A stretch of DNA of 64,000 nt from CBDEVH01 sp965243565 (GTDB taxonomy: Bacteria; Pseudomonadota; Gammaproteobacteria; Tethybacterales; Persebacteraceae): assembly GCA_965243565.1 (NCBI GenBank), contig OZ251571.1, positions 992,001 through 1,056,000 on the forward strand. The letters are read 5' to 3'. The notes below the pieces were generated by a model. It ran no database searches. It was not told where the DNA came from and saw nothing but the letters and a program-made list of their open reading frames with translations. A program made the translations under genes and the position numbers. The first letter of the stretch is position 1; each line of letters begins with the position of its first letter. Of the stretch, positions 42,932-52,315 are shown piece after piece.

Positions 42932-45751
42932 ATGGCAAAAACCGTATTAAAACCCGTTACCAATCCCGTTGAATTTGAATTAAACAATCAACCCGTTATT
43001 GGTTACGAAGACGAAACAATTTTACAAACAGCAAAGCGATACGGTGTTGATATTCCGTATCTATGCTACAAAGATGGCTACGAAGCCGCCGGTAATTGCC
43101 GTGCCTGTATGGTCGAAATTGATGGCGAGAGAGTATTAGCGCCTTCTTGTTGTCGCTATCCCAAAGAAGGAATGACTGTTTCATCGAATTCTGACCGCGC
43201 ACAACATTCACAAAAGATGATTTTAGAATTACTAACATCGGATATGCCCGAGACCGCAAGACATCGCGATTCTGAACTTAATCATTGGGTCGATAAAATG
43301 AATGTTGGTACACCTCGATTTCATGGTCGTACTCAACCAATGCCAGATTTCTCTCACCCTGCGATGTCGGTTAATTTAGATTCCTGTATTCAATGCACGC
43401 GTTGCGTTCGTGCCTGTCGAGATGAGCAGGTTAATAATGTCATTGGCTACGCCGACCGTGGAAAAAATGCTCGCATTGTGTTTGATTTTGACGATGCCAT
43501 GGGTAGTAGCACTTGTGTCGCTTGTGGCGAATGCGTGCAAGCCTGCCCAACAGGCGCATTGGCACCTATTGCTGAGGTTCTATTAGAAGCCCCAGATAAA
43601 TCAGTTGATTCTCTGTGTCCTTATTGTGGTGTCGGTTGTCAAGTAACGTATCACGTAAAAGACAATCATTTACATTATATTGAAGGGCGTGATGGTCCTG
43701 CCAACCACGAACGTTTGTGCGTTAAGGGGCGTTTTGGCGGCGATTACGCACACCATGCCCACCGCTTAACCACGCCACTTATTCGCCGTGATGATGCCCC
43801 TAAATCTATTAACACACCGCTTGACCCTGCCGATTGGCAAAAAGTATTTCGCACTGCCACATGGCAAGAAGCATTGGACAAAGCCTCCAGTGCTTTGTGT
43901 ACTATCCGCGACGAACATAGCGGCGATGCATTGGCTGGTTTTGGCTCTGCCAAAGGCAGTAACGAAGAAGCCTATTTGTTTCAAAAATTAATACGCACTG
44001 GTTTTCGCACCAATAATGTTGACCATTGCACACGTTTATGTCATGCGTCTTCTGTGGCTGCTCTGCTAGAAGGTATAGGATCGGGGGCTGTTTCTAACCA
44101 AGTGTCCGATGTAGCACACGCTGAAGTGGCTTTTATTATCGGCGCAAACCCCACTGTAAACCACCCTGTGGCAGCGACATTCATGAAAAACGCCGCCGAA
44201 AATGGCACCAAAATTATTGTTGCTGATCCACGCCATTCACAGCTCGCGAAACATGCTCATTTGTATTTAAACATGAAGCCTGATTCCGATGTCGCTTTGC
44301 TTAATGGCATATTGCACGTTATTATCGATGAAGGGCTAACCGATGATGACTTTATTCGTAATCGTATTGAGAATTTTGAAGCGATTTGTGAACAAGTTAA
44401 ATACTGCACCCCCGAATCGATGTCAGAAATCTGTGGTATCAAACCAGATGCTATTCGTGAAGCAGCTCGTTTATTCGCCAAAAGCCGCCATTCGATGATT
44501 TTTTGGGGAATGGGCGTATCACAACATATACACGGCACCGATAACGCGCGCTGTCTTATTGCCCTATCACTCATTACCGGTAATATTGGCAGACCCGGTT
44601 CTGGCTTGCACCCGCTACGCGGACAAAATAATGTACAAGGTGCATCAGACGCTGGTTTAATTCCCATGATGTATCCCGACTACAAGCGAGTGGACAATGC
44701 CGATGCAAACCAACGATTCGAAGCACTCTGGGAAACCTCATTGTCAAAAAACCCGGGCTTGACCGTTGTCGAAATTATGGATGCCGCTTGTGAAGGCAAT
44801 ATTCGTGGCATGTATGTTATGGGTGAAAATCCTGCTATGTCCGACCCTGATTCTAATCATGCCCGTAAAGGCTTAGCCTCATTAGAAATGCTCGTAGTAC
44901 AAGATATATTTTTAACCGAAACAGCGGCATTGGCAGATGTGGTTTTACCGGCTTCTGTCTTTGCCGAAAAAACGGGCACCTTTACCAATACCGACAGAAT
45001 GGTACAGTTGGGAAGGCGCGCACTTGATATGCCCGGTGATGCCAGACAAGATTTATGGATTATTCAGCAAATTGCCAAAGGCATGGGCTTGGATTGGAAC
45101 TACGAAGGAGTGGATTCTGGCGTCACAAGCGTATTTAACGAAATGCGACAAGCTATGCCAAGTATTGCTGGAATCACATGGGAACGCCTGCAAAACGAGC
45201 ACAGCGTTACCTACCCTTGTGTCAAAGAAGGCGATGCTGGTGATCCAATTATCTTTAAAGATACATTTCCTACTGCCAATGGACGCGGCAAACTGGTTCC
45301 TGCCAGCTTTATGCCTGCCGCTGAACTACCTGATGATGAATACCCCTTAGTACTTATTACTGGACGCGAATTAGAGCATTGGCATACAGGTGCAATGACT
45401 CGTAGAGCCCGTGTGTTAGATGCAATAGAGCCAGCACCTACGGTCAGCATGAACCCAGCTGATATGCTGCGTTTGGATATTGCCGCCGGCGACAATGTAA
45501 CCGTTAGCTCACGTAGAGGCAATATTACCCTTACTGTCTGTGCAGATGACAGCATCGCCAATAAAACCGTATTCATACCGTTTTGTTATTACGAAGCCGC
45601 TGTTAACTTACTCACCAATCCCGCACTTGACCCCTTTGGTAAAATACCAGAATTTAAATATTGTGCGGTGAAAATCGAAGCGGGTGGCGACCAAACAACC
45701 GAATTGAGCTTTGGTGGAGGCGTATTAGAAGCCGTTGCCTCTAACGTTTAA
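42932..45751 (+). CDS. formate dehydrogenase-like molybdopterin oxidoreductase, alpha subunit
   Basis: 939 residues from the ATG at 42932, which has an AGGA site; the frame opens at 42854. N-terminal 2Fe-2S ferredoxin domain (CYKDGYEAAGNCRACMVE, CCRYPKEG), 4Fe-4S clusters CIQCTRCVRACRDE and CVACGECVQACPTGAL, MopB cluster CPYCGVGCQVTYH, and a CTRLCHASSVAAL segment with the Cys typical of non-selenium FDH. C-terminal molydopterin dinucleotide-binding domain. Oxidises formate or a related substrate in the cytoplasm. No beta/gamma (FdsB/FdsG) or accessory FdhD genes lie beside it, so its electron acceptor is not shown here. Confidence 0.88.
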   Translation: MAKTVLKPVTNPVEFELNNQPVIGYEDETILQTAKRYGVDIPYLCYKDGYEAAGNCRACMVEIDGERVLAPSCCRYPKEGMTVSSNSDRAQHSQKMILELLTSDMPETARHRDSELNHWVDKMNVGTPRFHGRTQPMPDFSHPAMSVNLDSCIQCTRCVRACRDEQVNNVIGYADRGKNARIVFDFDDAMGSSTCVACGECVQACPTGALAPIAEVLLEAPDKSVDSLCPYCGVGCQVTYHVKDNHLHYIEGRDGPANHERLCVKGRFGGDYAHHAHRLTTPLIRRDDAPKSINTPLDPADWQKVFRTATWQEALDKASSALCTIRDEHSGDALAGFGSAKGSNEEAYLFQKLIRTGFRTNNVDHCTRLCHASSVAALLEGIGSGAVSNQVSDVAHAEVAFIIGANPTVNHPVAATFMKNAAENGTKIIVADPRHSQLAKHAHLYLNMKPDSDVALLNGILHVIIDEGLTDDDFIRNRIENFEAICEQVKYCTPESMSEICGIKPDAIREAARLFAKSRHSMIFWGMGVSQHIHGTDNARCLIALSLITGNIGRPGSGLHPLRGQNNVQGASDAGLIPMMYPDYKRVDNADANQRFEALWETSLSKNPGLTVVEIMDAACEGNIRGMYVMGENPAMSDPDSNHARKGLASLEMLVVQDIFLTETAALADVVLPASVFAEKTGTFTNTDRMVQLGRRALDMPGDARQDLWIIQQIAKGMGLDWNYEGVDSGVTSVFNEMRQAMPSIAGITWERLQNEHSVTYPCVKEGDAGDPIIFKDTFPTANGRGKLVPASFMPAAELPDDEYPLVLITGRELEHWHTGAMTRRARVLDAIEPAPTVSMNPADMLRLDIAAGDNVTVSSRRGNITLTVCADDSIANKTVFIPFCYYEAAVNLLTNPALDPFGKIPEFKYCAVKIEAGGDQTTELSFGGGVLEAVASNV

Positions 45752-45773
45752 TTCTTTAATTTTTACTGGTTTT

Positions 45774-45831
45774 CTTGTAACCGTCTTGCCATAACAAGGT
45801 AGTTACAAGGTAGTTACAAGACGGTAACAAG
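45774..45831. repeat. long inverted and direct repeats after the fdh-like gene
   Basis: CTTGTAACCGTCTTG (45774-45788) pairs with CAAGACGGTAACAAG (45817-45831) at 14 of 15 positions. In the loop and right arm are short direct copies of ACAAGGTAGTT and ACAAGACGGTA. Could act as a hairpin terminator or mRNA 3' protector; no T-run follows. Confidence 0.5.
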
Positions 45832-45880
45832 ACAGTTAAAGTTTTAGATGCGGTAATTCTTTCGACTGTTTATTGCATCT

Positions 45881-45895
45881 CATGCTTTTAGCATG
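45881..45895. terminator. short hairpin between convergent genes
   Basis: CATGC/GCATG stem with TTTTA loop in the 176-base gap between the fdh-like gene and the racemase gene. No T-run on either side, so termination is uncertain. Confidence 0.25.
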
Positions 45896-45927
45896 TAAGC
45901 AATGCATCAACGCCAGAGTGTTAATAA

Positions 45928-46626
45928 TTATTTTTGTCGAGGTTCTGCGTAGGCGTTAATTTTGCTTGTTTTGAGTCCTGCTCCCACTATCGCCTCACAT
46001 AATTTTAATGCACAAACAACGCCATCAATAACAGGTATGCCGCATTCTTCACTGAGATAATGGGTTAAATCTGCCATACCGGCACAACCCAATATCACCG
46101 CTTCGCAGTTATCTTCGCGTACAGCACGATTAATCTCGTCAAGAATTTTTTGCTGTGCTGCTGCTGGGTTTTCTTCTAGGCTTAACACTGGTAAATTGGC
46201 TGCACGTACTTTACGGCAACGGTTTTGCATGCCATAGCGTCTGGCACATTCCTCGATTATCGGAACCGACCGCGGCAACGTAGTCACCACTGAAAAACTG
46301 GTTGCCAGCACTGATGCAAATTGCATAGCAGCTTCACACAAACCAACCACAGGACCGTTGCTAATTTCACGACAAGCCGCTAAGCCGGGATCATCAAAAC
46401 AAGCAACGACAATGCCATCTGCTCCCCACTCGTTGGCTTTTTTAATTTCGCGCAGTAATCCAGCCATTGACATGGCTTCATCAAAATGCCCTTCTATACT
46501 GACAGGAGTATCACTTGGATTAGCCGCATAAATGTCGGTGCCAATTGCAGCATATTGCTTGGCAACAACACGTACTTTGTCGGTCATGGCAACGGTAGAA
46601 TTTGGATTAATTAAAGCAATTTTCAT
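45928..46626 (-). CDS. hydantoin/Asp-Glu racemase family protein
   Basis: 232 residues. Two catalytic cysteines are at Cys76 (VVACFDDPG) and Cys181 (ILGCAGM), the positions known for hydantoin racemase (HyuE); ALINPNSTVAMT starts the protein. Racemises 5-substituted hydantoins or a related carbamoyl compound. Last gene of the livK-H-M-G-F cluster, 12 bases after livF, so the transporter probably imports its substrate or a relative. No hydantoinase seen in the window. Confidence 0.85.
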   Translation of the reverse strand: MKIALINPNSTVAMTDKVRVVAKQYAAIGTDIYAANPSDTPVSIEGHFDEAMSMAGLLREIKKANEWGADGIVVACFDDPGLAACREISNGPVVGLCEAAMQFASVLATSFSVVTTLPRSVPIIEECARRYGMQNRCRKVRAANLPVLSLEENPAAAQQKILDEINRAVREDNCEAVILGCAGMADLTHYLSEECGIPVIDGVVCALKLCEAIVGAGLKTSKINAYAEPRQK

Positions 46627-46638
46627 AAGTTTTACTAG

Positions 46639-47385
46639 TTATACGTTGCCACCCAAATATAATTCTTGAATACGACTGTCATTGAGTAAATCGGAAGATT
46701 TTCCACTTATGCCAACGCTACCAGTTGACAATACGTAAGTTCGATGTGATATTTTCATTGCCATACGTGAGTTTTGCTCTACCAATATAACCGATACTTT
46801 ATCATCACGATTAATTTCTATAATTGAACGGGCGATTTGTTGTATCAATTTTGGGGCAATACCAAGTGATGGTTCATCTAACAATAATACACGAGGTCGC
46901 GCCATTAATGCACGCCCAATAACCAACATTTGTTGTTCACCACCGCTCATGGTGCTGGCTGATTGATTCCAACGTTCTTTTAGACGTGGAAATTTTTGTA
47001 GTATTTTTTCTAAATCAGCAGCAATGCCTTCTTTGTCATTGCGAGTAAACGCACCCATTAATAAATTATCACGAACGCTCATGTAAGGAAAAACGTGGCG
47101 ACCTTCAGGCACCATTATAATACCGGCTTTGACAATCTTTTCTGCTGCCATGCCATCAATACGCTTACCATCATAATATATACTGCCAGCACTAATTTTA
47201 CGTAAATTGGTAATAGCACGTAAAATGGAAGACTTACCTGCACCATTGGCACCGATGAGCGCAATCGTTTCTCCTTCAAATAAATGTATTGATAACTCGT
47301 GAATAGCACGAACATGGTCGTAATACAACGATACATTTTCAAAACGTAATAAAGCGTTATTGGTATCAGGGGTAGTGTCCGTCAT
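46639..47385 (-). CDS. livF: branched-chain-type ABC transporter ATPase
   Basis: 248 residues. Walker A GANGAGKSS, signature ASTMSGGEQQMLVIGRALMA, Walker B VLLLDEPSLGIAP, and a HIS loop VILVEQNS. This is the LivF member of the HAAT ATPase pair. Starts within the last bases of livG (ATGA overlap). Energises import of an amino acid-like solute with LivG, LivM, LivH and the binding protein. Confidence 0.93.
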   Translation of the reverse strand: MTDTTPDTNNALLRFENVSLYYDHVRAIHELSIHLFEGETIALIGANGAGKSSILRAITNLRKISAGSIYYDGKRIDGMAAEKIVKAGIIMVPEGRHVFPYMSVRDNLLMGAFTRNDKEGIAADLEKILQKFPRLKERWNQSASTMSGGEQQMLVIGRALMARPRVLLLDEPSLGIAPKLIQQIARSIIEINRDDKVSVILVEQNSRMAMKISHRTYVLSTGSVGISGKSSDLLNDSRIQELYLGGNV

Positions 47386-48161
47386 AGTCCTATACTTTCG
47401 TCTTCACTGCCTAAATACGCTTCAATGACTTTTTTATCTTGCTGTATTTCTGAGGGAGTGCCGTCGGCAATTTTTTCACCAAAGTTAATAACCACGATGC
47501 GTTCGGATATTTTCATTACCGCATGCATATCATGTTCTACCAATAAAATGGTTACGCCGCGGTTACGTACTTCACGTACCATGTTTACCGCTTTGACTGT
47601 TTCATCGTGATTCATTCCAGAAAATGGTTCATCTAACAACAACACTTTGGGATTGGTTGCCAAACCTATTCCAATACCCAATGCACGCAAATGACCATGC
47701 GGTAAATTTGTCGCGATTTCGTTGCGACACTCACTCAAGCCAAGAAATTCTAATATTTCATCTGCAGATTTAGCAAATGCTTTGTTATCGCTTTTTGCCC
47801 TTGAAGAATTTAATAAAAAACCAGGCAAACTTGCACAAGCGCGCAGATGATGAGAAATAATAATATTATCGCGTACGCTCATAGTACGGAATATCGTTGT
47901 TTCTTGAAATGTCCGTACAACCCCCAACCGCGCAACTTTATGAGGACTAAGCCCTGAAATACGAGCACCATTAAATAATACTTCGCCCGAAGTCGGCTTT
48001 AAAAAGGAAGAGATAAGTTTAAATAGTGTTGATTTCCCCGCACCATTTGGACCAATGACCGATAAAATTTCTTTGTCTTGTACGTCAAAACTAACGTTAT
48101 TAATAGCCAACAAACCACCAAAACGACGGGTAATTCCGCGCACTTGTAATATAGCACTCAT
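47382..48161 (-). CDS. livG: branched-chain-type ABC transporter ATPase
   Basis: 259 residues. Walker A GPNGAGKSTLFKLI, Walker B VLLLDEPFSGMN, HIS loop LLVEHDMHAV and the C-terminal EAYLGSEDE typical of LivG. The signature region (NLPHGHLRALGIGIGLA) lacks the usual LSxGxQ: it reads LPHGHLRAL, as is common in LivG (…YGxQRxLEIA). ATGA overlaps on both sides with livM and livF show tight coupling and that TGA is a stop. Confidence 0.92.
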   Translation of the reverse strand: MSAILQVRGITRRFGGLLAINNVSFDVQDKEILSVIGPNGAGKSTLFKLISSFLKPTSGEVLFNGARISGLSPHKVARLGVVRTFQETTIFRTMSVRDNIIISHHLRACASLPGFLLNSSRAKSDNKAFAKSADEILEFLGLSECRNEIATNLPHGHLRALGIGIGLATNPKVLLLDEPFSGMNHDETVKAVNMVREVRNRGVTILLVEHDMHAVMKISERIVVINFGEKIADGTPSEIQQDKKVIEAYLGSEDESIGL

Positions 48162-49147
48162 GCTTGTTTTTTATTCCACGGAATCTTTAAACTAAGTAAG
48201 CCATTCGGTAAAAACAACATTAATAAAATTAATACCGAAGAATAAATCAGTAGTTGATATCTGCCAAAAACAAACAAAAAATCCCAGCCAAGATACAACA
48301 CCAAAGTACCAAACATAGGACCAAATACATAATTGAGACCACCCAAAAAGCAATACAACATATAATTAATCGATTCCTGAATTGGGAACGTGTTTGGATA
48401 AATAGATTGCACAATCGAAGCAAACACGGCTCCTCCTATCCCCCCCAAAAAGGAAGATATAGCATATACCACTATACGTAAATAAGCAATATTTACGCCA
48501 ATAGAGGAAGCAAGTTCTTCATTTTGTTGTAAGGAACGGCAAAGAAAACCCATTCGTGAATTAACCAATCGCCACAGCCCTGTAAAACAGATAATCATTA
48601 ATATCACCGCCAGATAATAATAACCCAGTCGTATATTTTCTAGCTCTGCAAAATTGGGGATAATGGTTATACCAAAAAACTCCAACGCACCCGGAGGAGG
48701 AATATTGGTTATGCCTCTAGGTCCCCCTGTAATTGTTAATGCTTGTGCCAATAATCGTCCAACTTCGGTTAGTGTAAGCGTTACCATTGCAAAATAAACA
48801 CCTTTTAAGCGCAAAATAGGAAAACCCACAAAGACACTTGTAAAAGCACATACCAAACCAGCAATGGGTAAGCTTAACCAAAACGATACGTCATATTGCA
48901 CTATTAAAATAGCCGAAACGTAACCACCCAACAAAGCAAATGCACCTTGTCCAATATTAATACGCCCGATATAAAATGTTAGCCATACCCCAGAAGCAAT
49001 AATACTATACAAAGCGATTGAGCTCGATACACTTAATAAATCTTTGCGTCCAGCAGCCATTAAAGCCCCTGGTATAACAATTAAAGCCAGTAGCAAAAAA
49101 ACAACAACAGCACCTACAATGATTTTTTTATTCATTGTTAGCCCCAC
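48158..49147 (-). CDS. livM: branched-chain-type ABC transporter permease LivM
   Basis: 329 residues, eight to ten hydrophobic helices. Conserved NIGQGAFALLGGYVSAIL (about 70), LRLKGVYFAMVTLTLTE and the EAA-like loop with GGIGGAVFAS. Forms the membrane channel with LivH. Coupled to livG; overlaps livH by ten bases. Confidence 0.9.
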   Translation of the reverse strand: MGLTMNKKIIVGAVVVFLLLALIVIPGALMAAGRKDLLSVSSSIALYSIIASGVWLTFYIGRINIGQGAFALLGGYVSAILIVQYDVSFWLSLPIAGLVCAFTSVFVGFPILRLKGVYFAMVTLTLTEVGRLLAQALTITGGPRGITNIPPPGALEFFGITIIPNFAELENIRLGYYYLAVILMIICFTGLWRLVNSRMGFLCRSLQQNEELASSIGVNIAYLRIVVYAISSFLGGIGGAVFASIVQSIYPNTFPIQESINYMLYCFLGGLNYVFGPMFGTLVLYLGWDFLFVFGRYQLLIYSSVLILLMLFLPNGLLSLKIPWNKKQA

Positions 49148-50241
49148 GGTTTACCCATTAATCCATTAGGACGGATACTTAAAAATACCATTAATCCAAC
49201 AAATATAACCAGATAGGTAATATCTCCATATTGCCTTAATGTTGTCAGCCCAATGGACTCTAACATTCCTAAAATAAAACCACCAATAATAGCACCCGGC
49301 ACCACACCAGCACCACCAATCATCACCATCAAAAATGCTTTAATTGATATAGGACCACCAATACCAGAACTAATTCCTGTAATGGCTACCAATAACCCGC
49401 CAACCAAGCCAGCAAGCATAGAGCCAAAAGCAAAACCCATCATTCCATAACGCTCTATCGATACACCCATTAATTGTGCTGCCATTTTATCTTGCGCTAA
49501 AGCACGCATGGCACGCCCAGTTTTAGTGTATTGCATGAACAAAATAAACGATGCAATCATCACTATGGCTAACACAGCAACAGCAATGCGATCGTTGGCT
49601 ATCACTAAAAATATTTTATCACCTAACATAAACTTTGTTAAAAACCAACTGCTAACGGCAACAATAATACCTATCATAAACCAAGCAAACGCATTGCATT
49701 GTTTTGCAGATTTGTTGATTAATAACGCAATAATCTGTGCTATTTTTTGCGTCAGTATTTTCCCAAAATGAGTATAACGTACTAACAGCATGAAACCAAT
49801 AAACAGCAGTAAACAAAAAGTACCAGCCAACCAAATATTGTCATCTCCTCTTATTTTAAAAATACCCTCCATAATTTTAGGTACACCGTGTTGCTTTTGC
49901 CCAAATACCAATAATAGCACTGCATCAAAAAAGAACGCCAAAGCAGCAGCAAGCAACATCGTGCTTTCTTCACGTTCACTTTTTTTAATAACGGGACGAA
50001 AGAGGAATTTTTCTATGAATGCACCAACAACCAATAAAGTAACCGCAGATAACAACAAACCCAGTACAAAAGGCAACTGTAATGATTCATAAACAAGATA
50101 GGTCATATAACCACCAAGTACATACATCTGTCCGTGCGCAAAATTTAACACATTCATCAATGCAAAAATAAGTGTTAATCCCAGTGCAATCAGTGCATAC
50201 TGAGCACCAAGAAATAACCCATTAGCGATTATTTGTTCCAT
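49138..50241 (-). CDS. livH: branched-chain-type ABC transporter permease LivH, with large insertion
   Basis: 367 residues against about 290-310 for the family. ALIALGLTLIFALMNVLNFAHG at the N-terminus and GGAGVVPGAIIGGFILGM near the end are typical. Between them, FMLLVRYTHFGKIL (about 150-165) and FILFMQYTKTGRAMRALAQDK (about 232-252) look like two copies of the same segment, separated by an extra stretch with two hydrophobic helices. This suggests an internal duplication or insertion in the middle. Starts 99 bases after livK. Confidence 0.85.
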   Translation of the reverse strand: MEQIIANGLFLGAQYALIALGLTLIFALMNVLNFAHGQMYVLGGYMTYLVYESLQLPFVLGLLLSAVTLLVVGAFIEKFLFRPVIKKSEREESTMLLAAALAFFFDAVLLLVFGQKQHGVPKIMEGIFKIRGDDNIWLAGTFCLLLFIGFMLLVRYTHFGKILTQKIAQIIALLINKSAKQCNAFAWFMIGIIVAVSSWFLTKFMLGDKIFLVIANDRIAVAVLAIVMIASFILFMQYTKTGRAMRALAQDKMAAQLMGVSIERYGMMGFAFGSMLAGLVGGLLVAITGISSGIGGPISIKAFLMVMIGGAGVVPGAIIGGFILGMLESIGLTTLRQYGDITYLVIFVGLMVFLSIRPNGLMGKPWG

Positions 50242-50272
50242 AACTATTGTAAAAATTTATTTAATATTAATC

Positions 50273-50311
50273 AAAAAAAAGTGGCAGTAGAGTTAATAAT
50301 TCTACTGCCAC
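50273..50311 (-). terminator. strong intrinsic terminator between livK and livH
   Basis: An 11-bp perfect stem, GTGGCAGTAGA (50281-50291) with TCTACTGCCAC (50301-50311), 9-base loop, followed on the minus strand by eight T (50273-50280). Placed right after the livK stop it should let most transcripts stop, giving more binding protein than permease. Confidence 0.88.
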
Positions 50312-50339
50312 CTTCGCTTCAACGCTGACTTAATAAATA

Positions 50340-51518
50340 TTAATCAACATTGGTTACAAAAAGTGTTTGAAAACTACCATTACGAAATTCATTAACCACT
50401 AATGGTACGCCAACTTGACGCTTTTGTCCAAATGATGAATCTCCAACAAAACGAAGCCTTGCATTACCTTTCATGAAAGGATTAGCAACATCCAAAGTAT
50501 CCATTGTCTTTTGAAAAAGCTTGATATCGTTGACTGCTTTTGGACTGGCTTTTAATGTTTCAAGAATATACTCAAGCGCGTAGACTTTGGTATTGGATTC
50601 ATCGTCATAAACACCATGATCTTCGGTATAACGACGAATAAATTCTTCCATCATACTAGAACGAAGTTGAGGAGTAGAGGCTCCACCAACCGAAATGAAT
50701 CCATCAGCATAACTGCCAACTTGTTTCAGCTGATCGGCGTCTTGTGCTGTTTCGGTTGAAACAAGCCCTTCATAGCCTAATTCACGAAGCGAGCGCAGAA
50801 TAAGTGGAGCAGTACCGCCAGCAACACCAGAAAGAACGATCAAATCGGGGTTTTCCGTGACTATAGGTGTAACAACCGCAGAAAAATCGCGTGTATCACT
50901 TTGATAAGCATCTTGCGCAACAATGTTTAAACCCAAAACCTTGGCTGCAGCAACTCCGCCTTCACGCTGACTCAGCGCATCGGATTCGTTAGCCGCAAGA
51001 AAAGCAATTGACTTTATGCCATTATTTTCTTTTAGATACTTGTAAATGGCAGGACCTGACTGATAGTTAGCAATCATTCCTAGTACTGCATTAGACGCTG
51101 GTTTAGAATACAATGCTCTTGGGAATGCGTATGGAAAATACATAACGCCATCATTTTCAGCAACTGGACGCACGGCTGCCGCAGTCGGATCAGTATTGGG
51201 ACCAATGACATAACGGATACCTTCTTGCACCATTTTTTCCATGCCTTCTTTAGCACGTGTAGTGTTATCTTGTGTATCCCAAGTAACGACTTCAATGTCG
51301 TAGGTTTTATTGCCTATTTTAATACCGCCTTCGCTGTTGATCCATTTAGCACGTGTACTAATACAACGTACGTTTGAAACTCCCCAAGCCGCTTTTGGAC
51401 CACTGGTTACTCCAACAAAGCCAATTTTTAATATTTCATTGGCTGCTAAAGCAGATGGTGCTGCAACCAAAGAAAATGCCAACGCACTAAAAATAGATAA
51501 AAGTTTTTTTGATTTCAT
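50340..51518 (-). CDS. livK: amino acid/urea-type ABC transporter substrate-binding protein
   Basis: 392 residues. Signal peptide MKSKKLLSIFSALAFSLVAA..LAA, then NEILKIGFVGVTSGPKAAWG, GPNTDPTAAAVRPVAE and VVTPIVTENPDLIVLSG, the layout of periplasmic-binding fold type I (HAAT) proteins. Binds the transported amino acid or urea/amide-like ligand in the periplasm. A GGGGG ribosome site and a good promoter precede it. Ligand cannot be assigned; adjacent racemase suggests a hydantoin or amino acid. Confidence 0.88.
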   Translation of the reverse strand: MKSKKLLSIFSALAFSLVAAPSALAANEILKIGFVGVTSGPKAAWGVSNVRCISTRAKWINSEGGIKIGNKTYDIEVVTWDTQDNTTRAKEGMEKMVQEGIRYVIGPNTDPTAAAVRPVAENDGVMYFPYAFPRALYSKPASNAVLGMIANYQSGPAIYKYLKENNGIKSIAFLAANESDALSQREGGVAAAKVLGLNIVAQDAYQSDTRDFSAVVTPIVTENPDLIVLSGVAGGTAPLILRSLRELGYEGLVSTETAQDADQLKQVGSYADGFISVGGASTPQLRSSMMEEFIRRYTEDHGVYDDESNTKVYALEYILETLKASPKAVNDIKLFQKTMDTLDVANPFMKGNARLRFVGDSSFGQKRQVGVPLVVNEFRNGSFQTLFVTNVD

Positions 51519-51559
51519 ATATATACCCCCTTAATAATAAATACCTCTTATGTCAAGAT

Positions 51560-51589
51560 ATTATACTACAGTAGTCCACAAATCAGCAA
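51560..51589 (-). promoter_or_regulatory. promoter of the liv operon
   Basis: Minus-strand TTGCTG (51584-51589) and TATAAT (51560-51565) with an 18-base spacer, 41 bases upstream of the livK ATG. A strong AAGGGGG ribosome site lies close to the ATG. Confidence 0.6.
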
Positions 51590-51625
51590 CTATATTTTGA
51601 TTAGTTTTTTTACTTAAACGACAAC

Positions 51626-51655
51626 TACGAAGCCGTTGCATTACGAAGCCGTTGC
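51626..51655. repeat. two 14-bp direct repeats, with a copy at the fdh-like gene end
   Basis: TACGAAGCCGTTGC occurs at 51626-51639 and 51642-51655. The sequence GAAGCCGTTGCCTCTA at 51645-51660 is identical to 45728-45743, the coding end of the fdh-like gene. Looks like a small duplication of that gene's 3' end. Confidence 0.5.
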
Positions 51656-51679
51656 CTCTAGTGCTTAGTGTGCTTAGTT

Positions 51680-52249
51680 TTACTGATTTTGTTGACAACG
51701 CCACCATAGTAAGGCGATTAAGGTTTTAGCATCGGTAATTTGCCCGTTGTCTATCATGTCCCATGCTTTACTAATCGGCACGGCACATAAATGGATAAAC
51801 TCGTCATCCTCGCCCGGATGTCCTTCAAAATAAAGCCCTGACGCTTTGTATAAATGGATTTTTTCATTGCTAAAACCAGCACAAGTAGCCATTGTTAATA
51901 CGTAATCCCACTGCTTGGCACAATACCCTGTTTCTTCTAAAAGTTCGCGTTTGGCACAGTCTAAAATGGTTTCGTTGGCATCGAGCTTGCCGGCAGGAAT
52001 CTCCCATAAATGTTCTTTTAACGGATAGCGATATTGCCACTCTAGTAATAGAGTATTGTCATCCAAAAAAGGCAAGATAACCGTCGCTCCTGGGTGTATT
52101 ACCACATCGCGTTTAACCGCCCTACCATTGGGTAGATTAGCGATGTCTTCAAGTATTTGTACAACTGATCCTTGATGTTTAACACTACTTTGCTGTTGTA
52201 TTTCGGTAAAATCTGGTGGATTGTCAATTGATTGGTTTAATGTGTTCAT
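51680..52249 (-). CDS. Nudix hydrolase, ADP-ribose pyrophosphatase-like
   Basis: 189 residues. Nudix box GKLDANETILDCAKRELLEE then TGY, with the invariant Glu residues for metal binding. WEIPAGKLD upstream and a GFSNEKIHLYKA segment after match the NudF/ADP-ribose pyrophosphatase group. Cleaves ADP-ribose or other nucleoside diphosphate derivatives. Monocistronic on the minus strand, divergent from a DMT exporter gene. Confidence 0.85.
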   Translation of the reverse strand: MNTLNQSIDNPPDFTEIQQQSSVKHQGSVVQILEDIANLPNGRAVKRDVVIHPGATVILPFLDDNTLLLEWQYRYPLKEHLWEIPAGKLDANETILDCAKRELLEETGYCAKQWDYVLTMATCAGFSNEKIHLYKASGLYFEGHPGEDDEFIHLCAVPISKAWDMIDNGQITDAKTLIALLWWRCQQNQ

Positions 52250-52315
52250 TGGCTAATTCTATAATAAAAAAATGCCAGTTCTTGTATAAATACTCTAAAA
52301 TAGCAGATTTATATT

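Noticed and set aside
45774..45831. CRISPR-like repeat array.
   Set aside because: Repeats are short, overlapping and without unique spacers.
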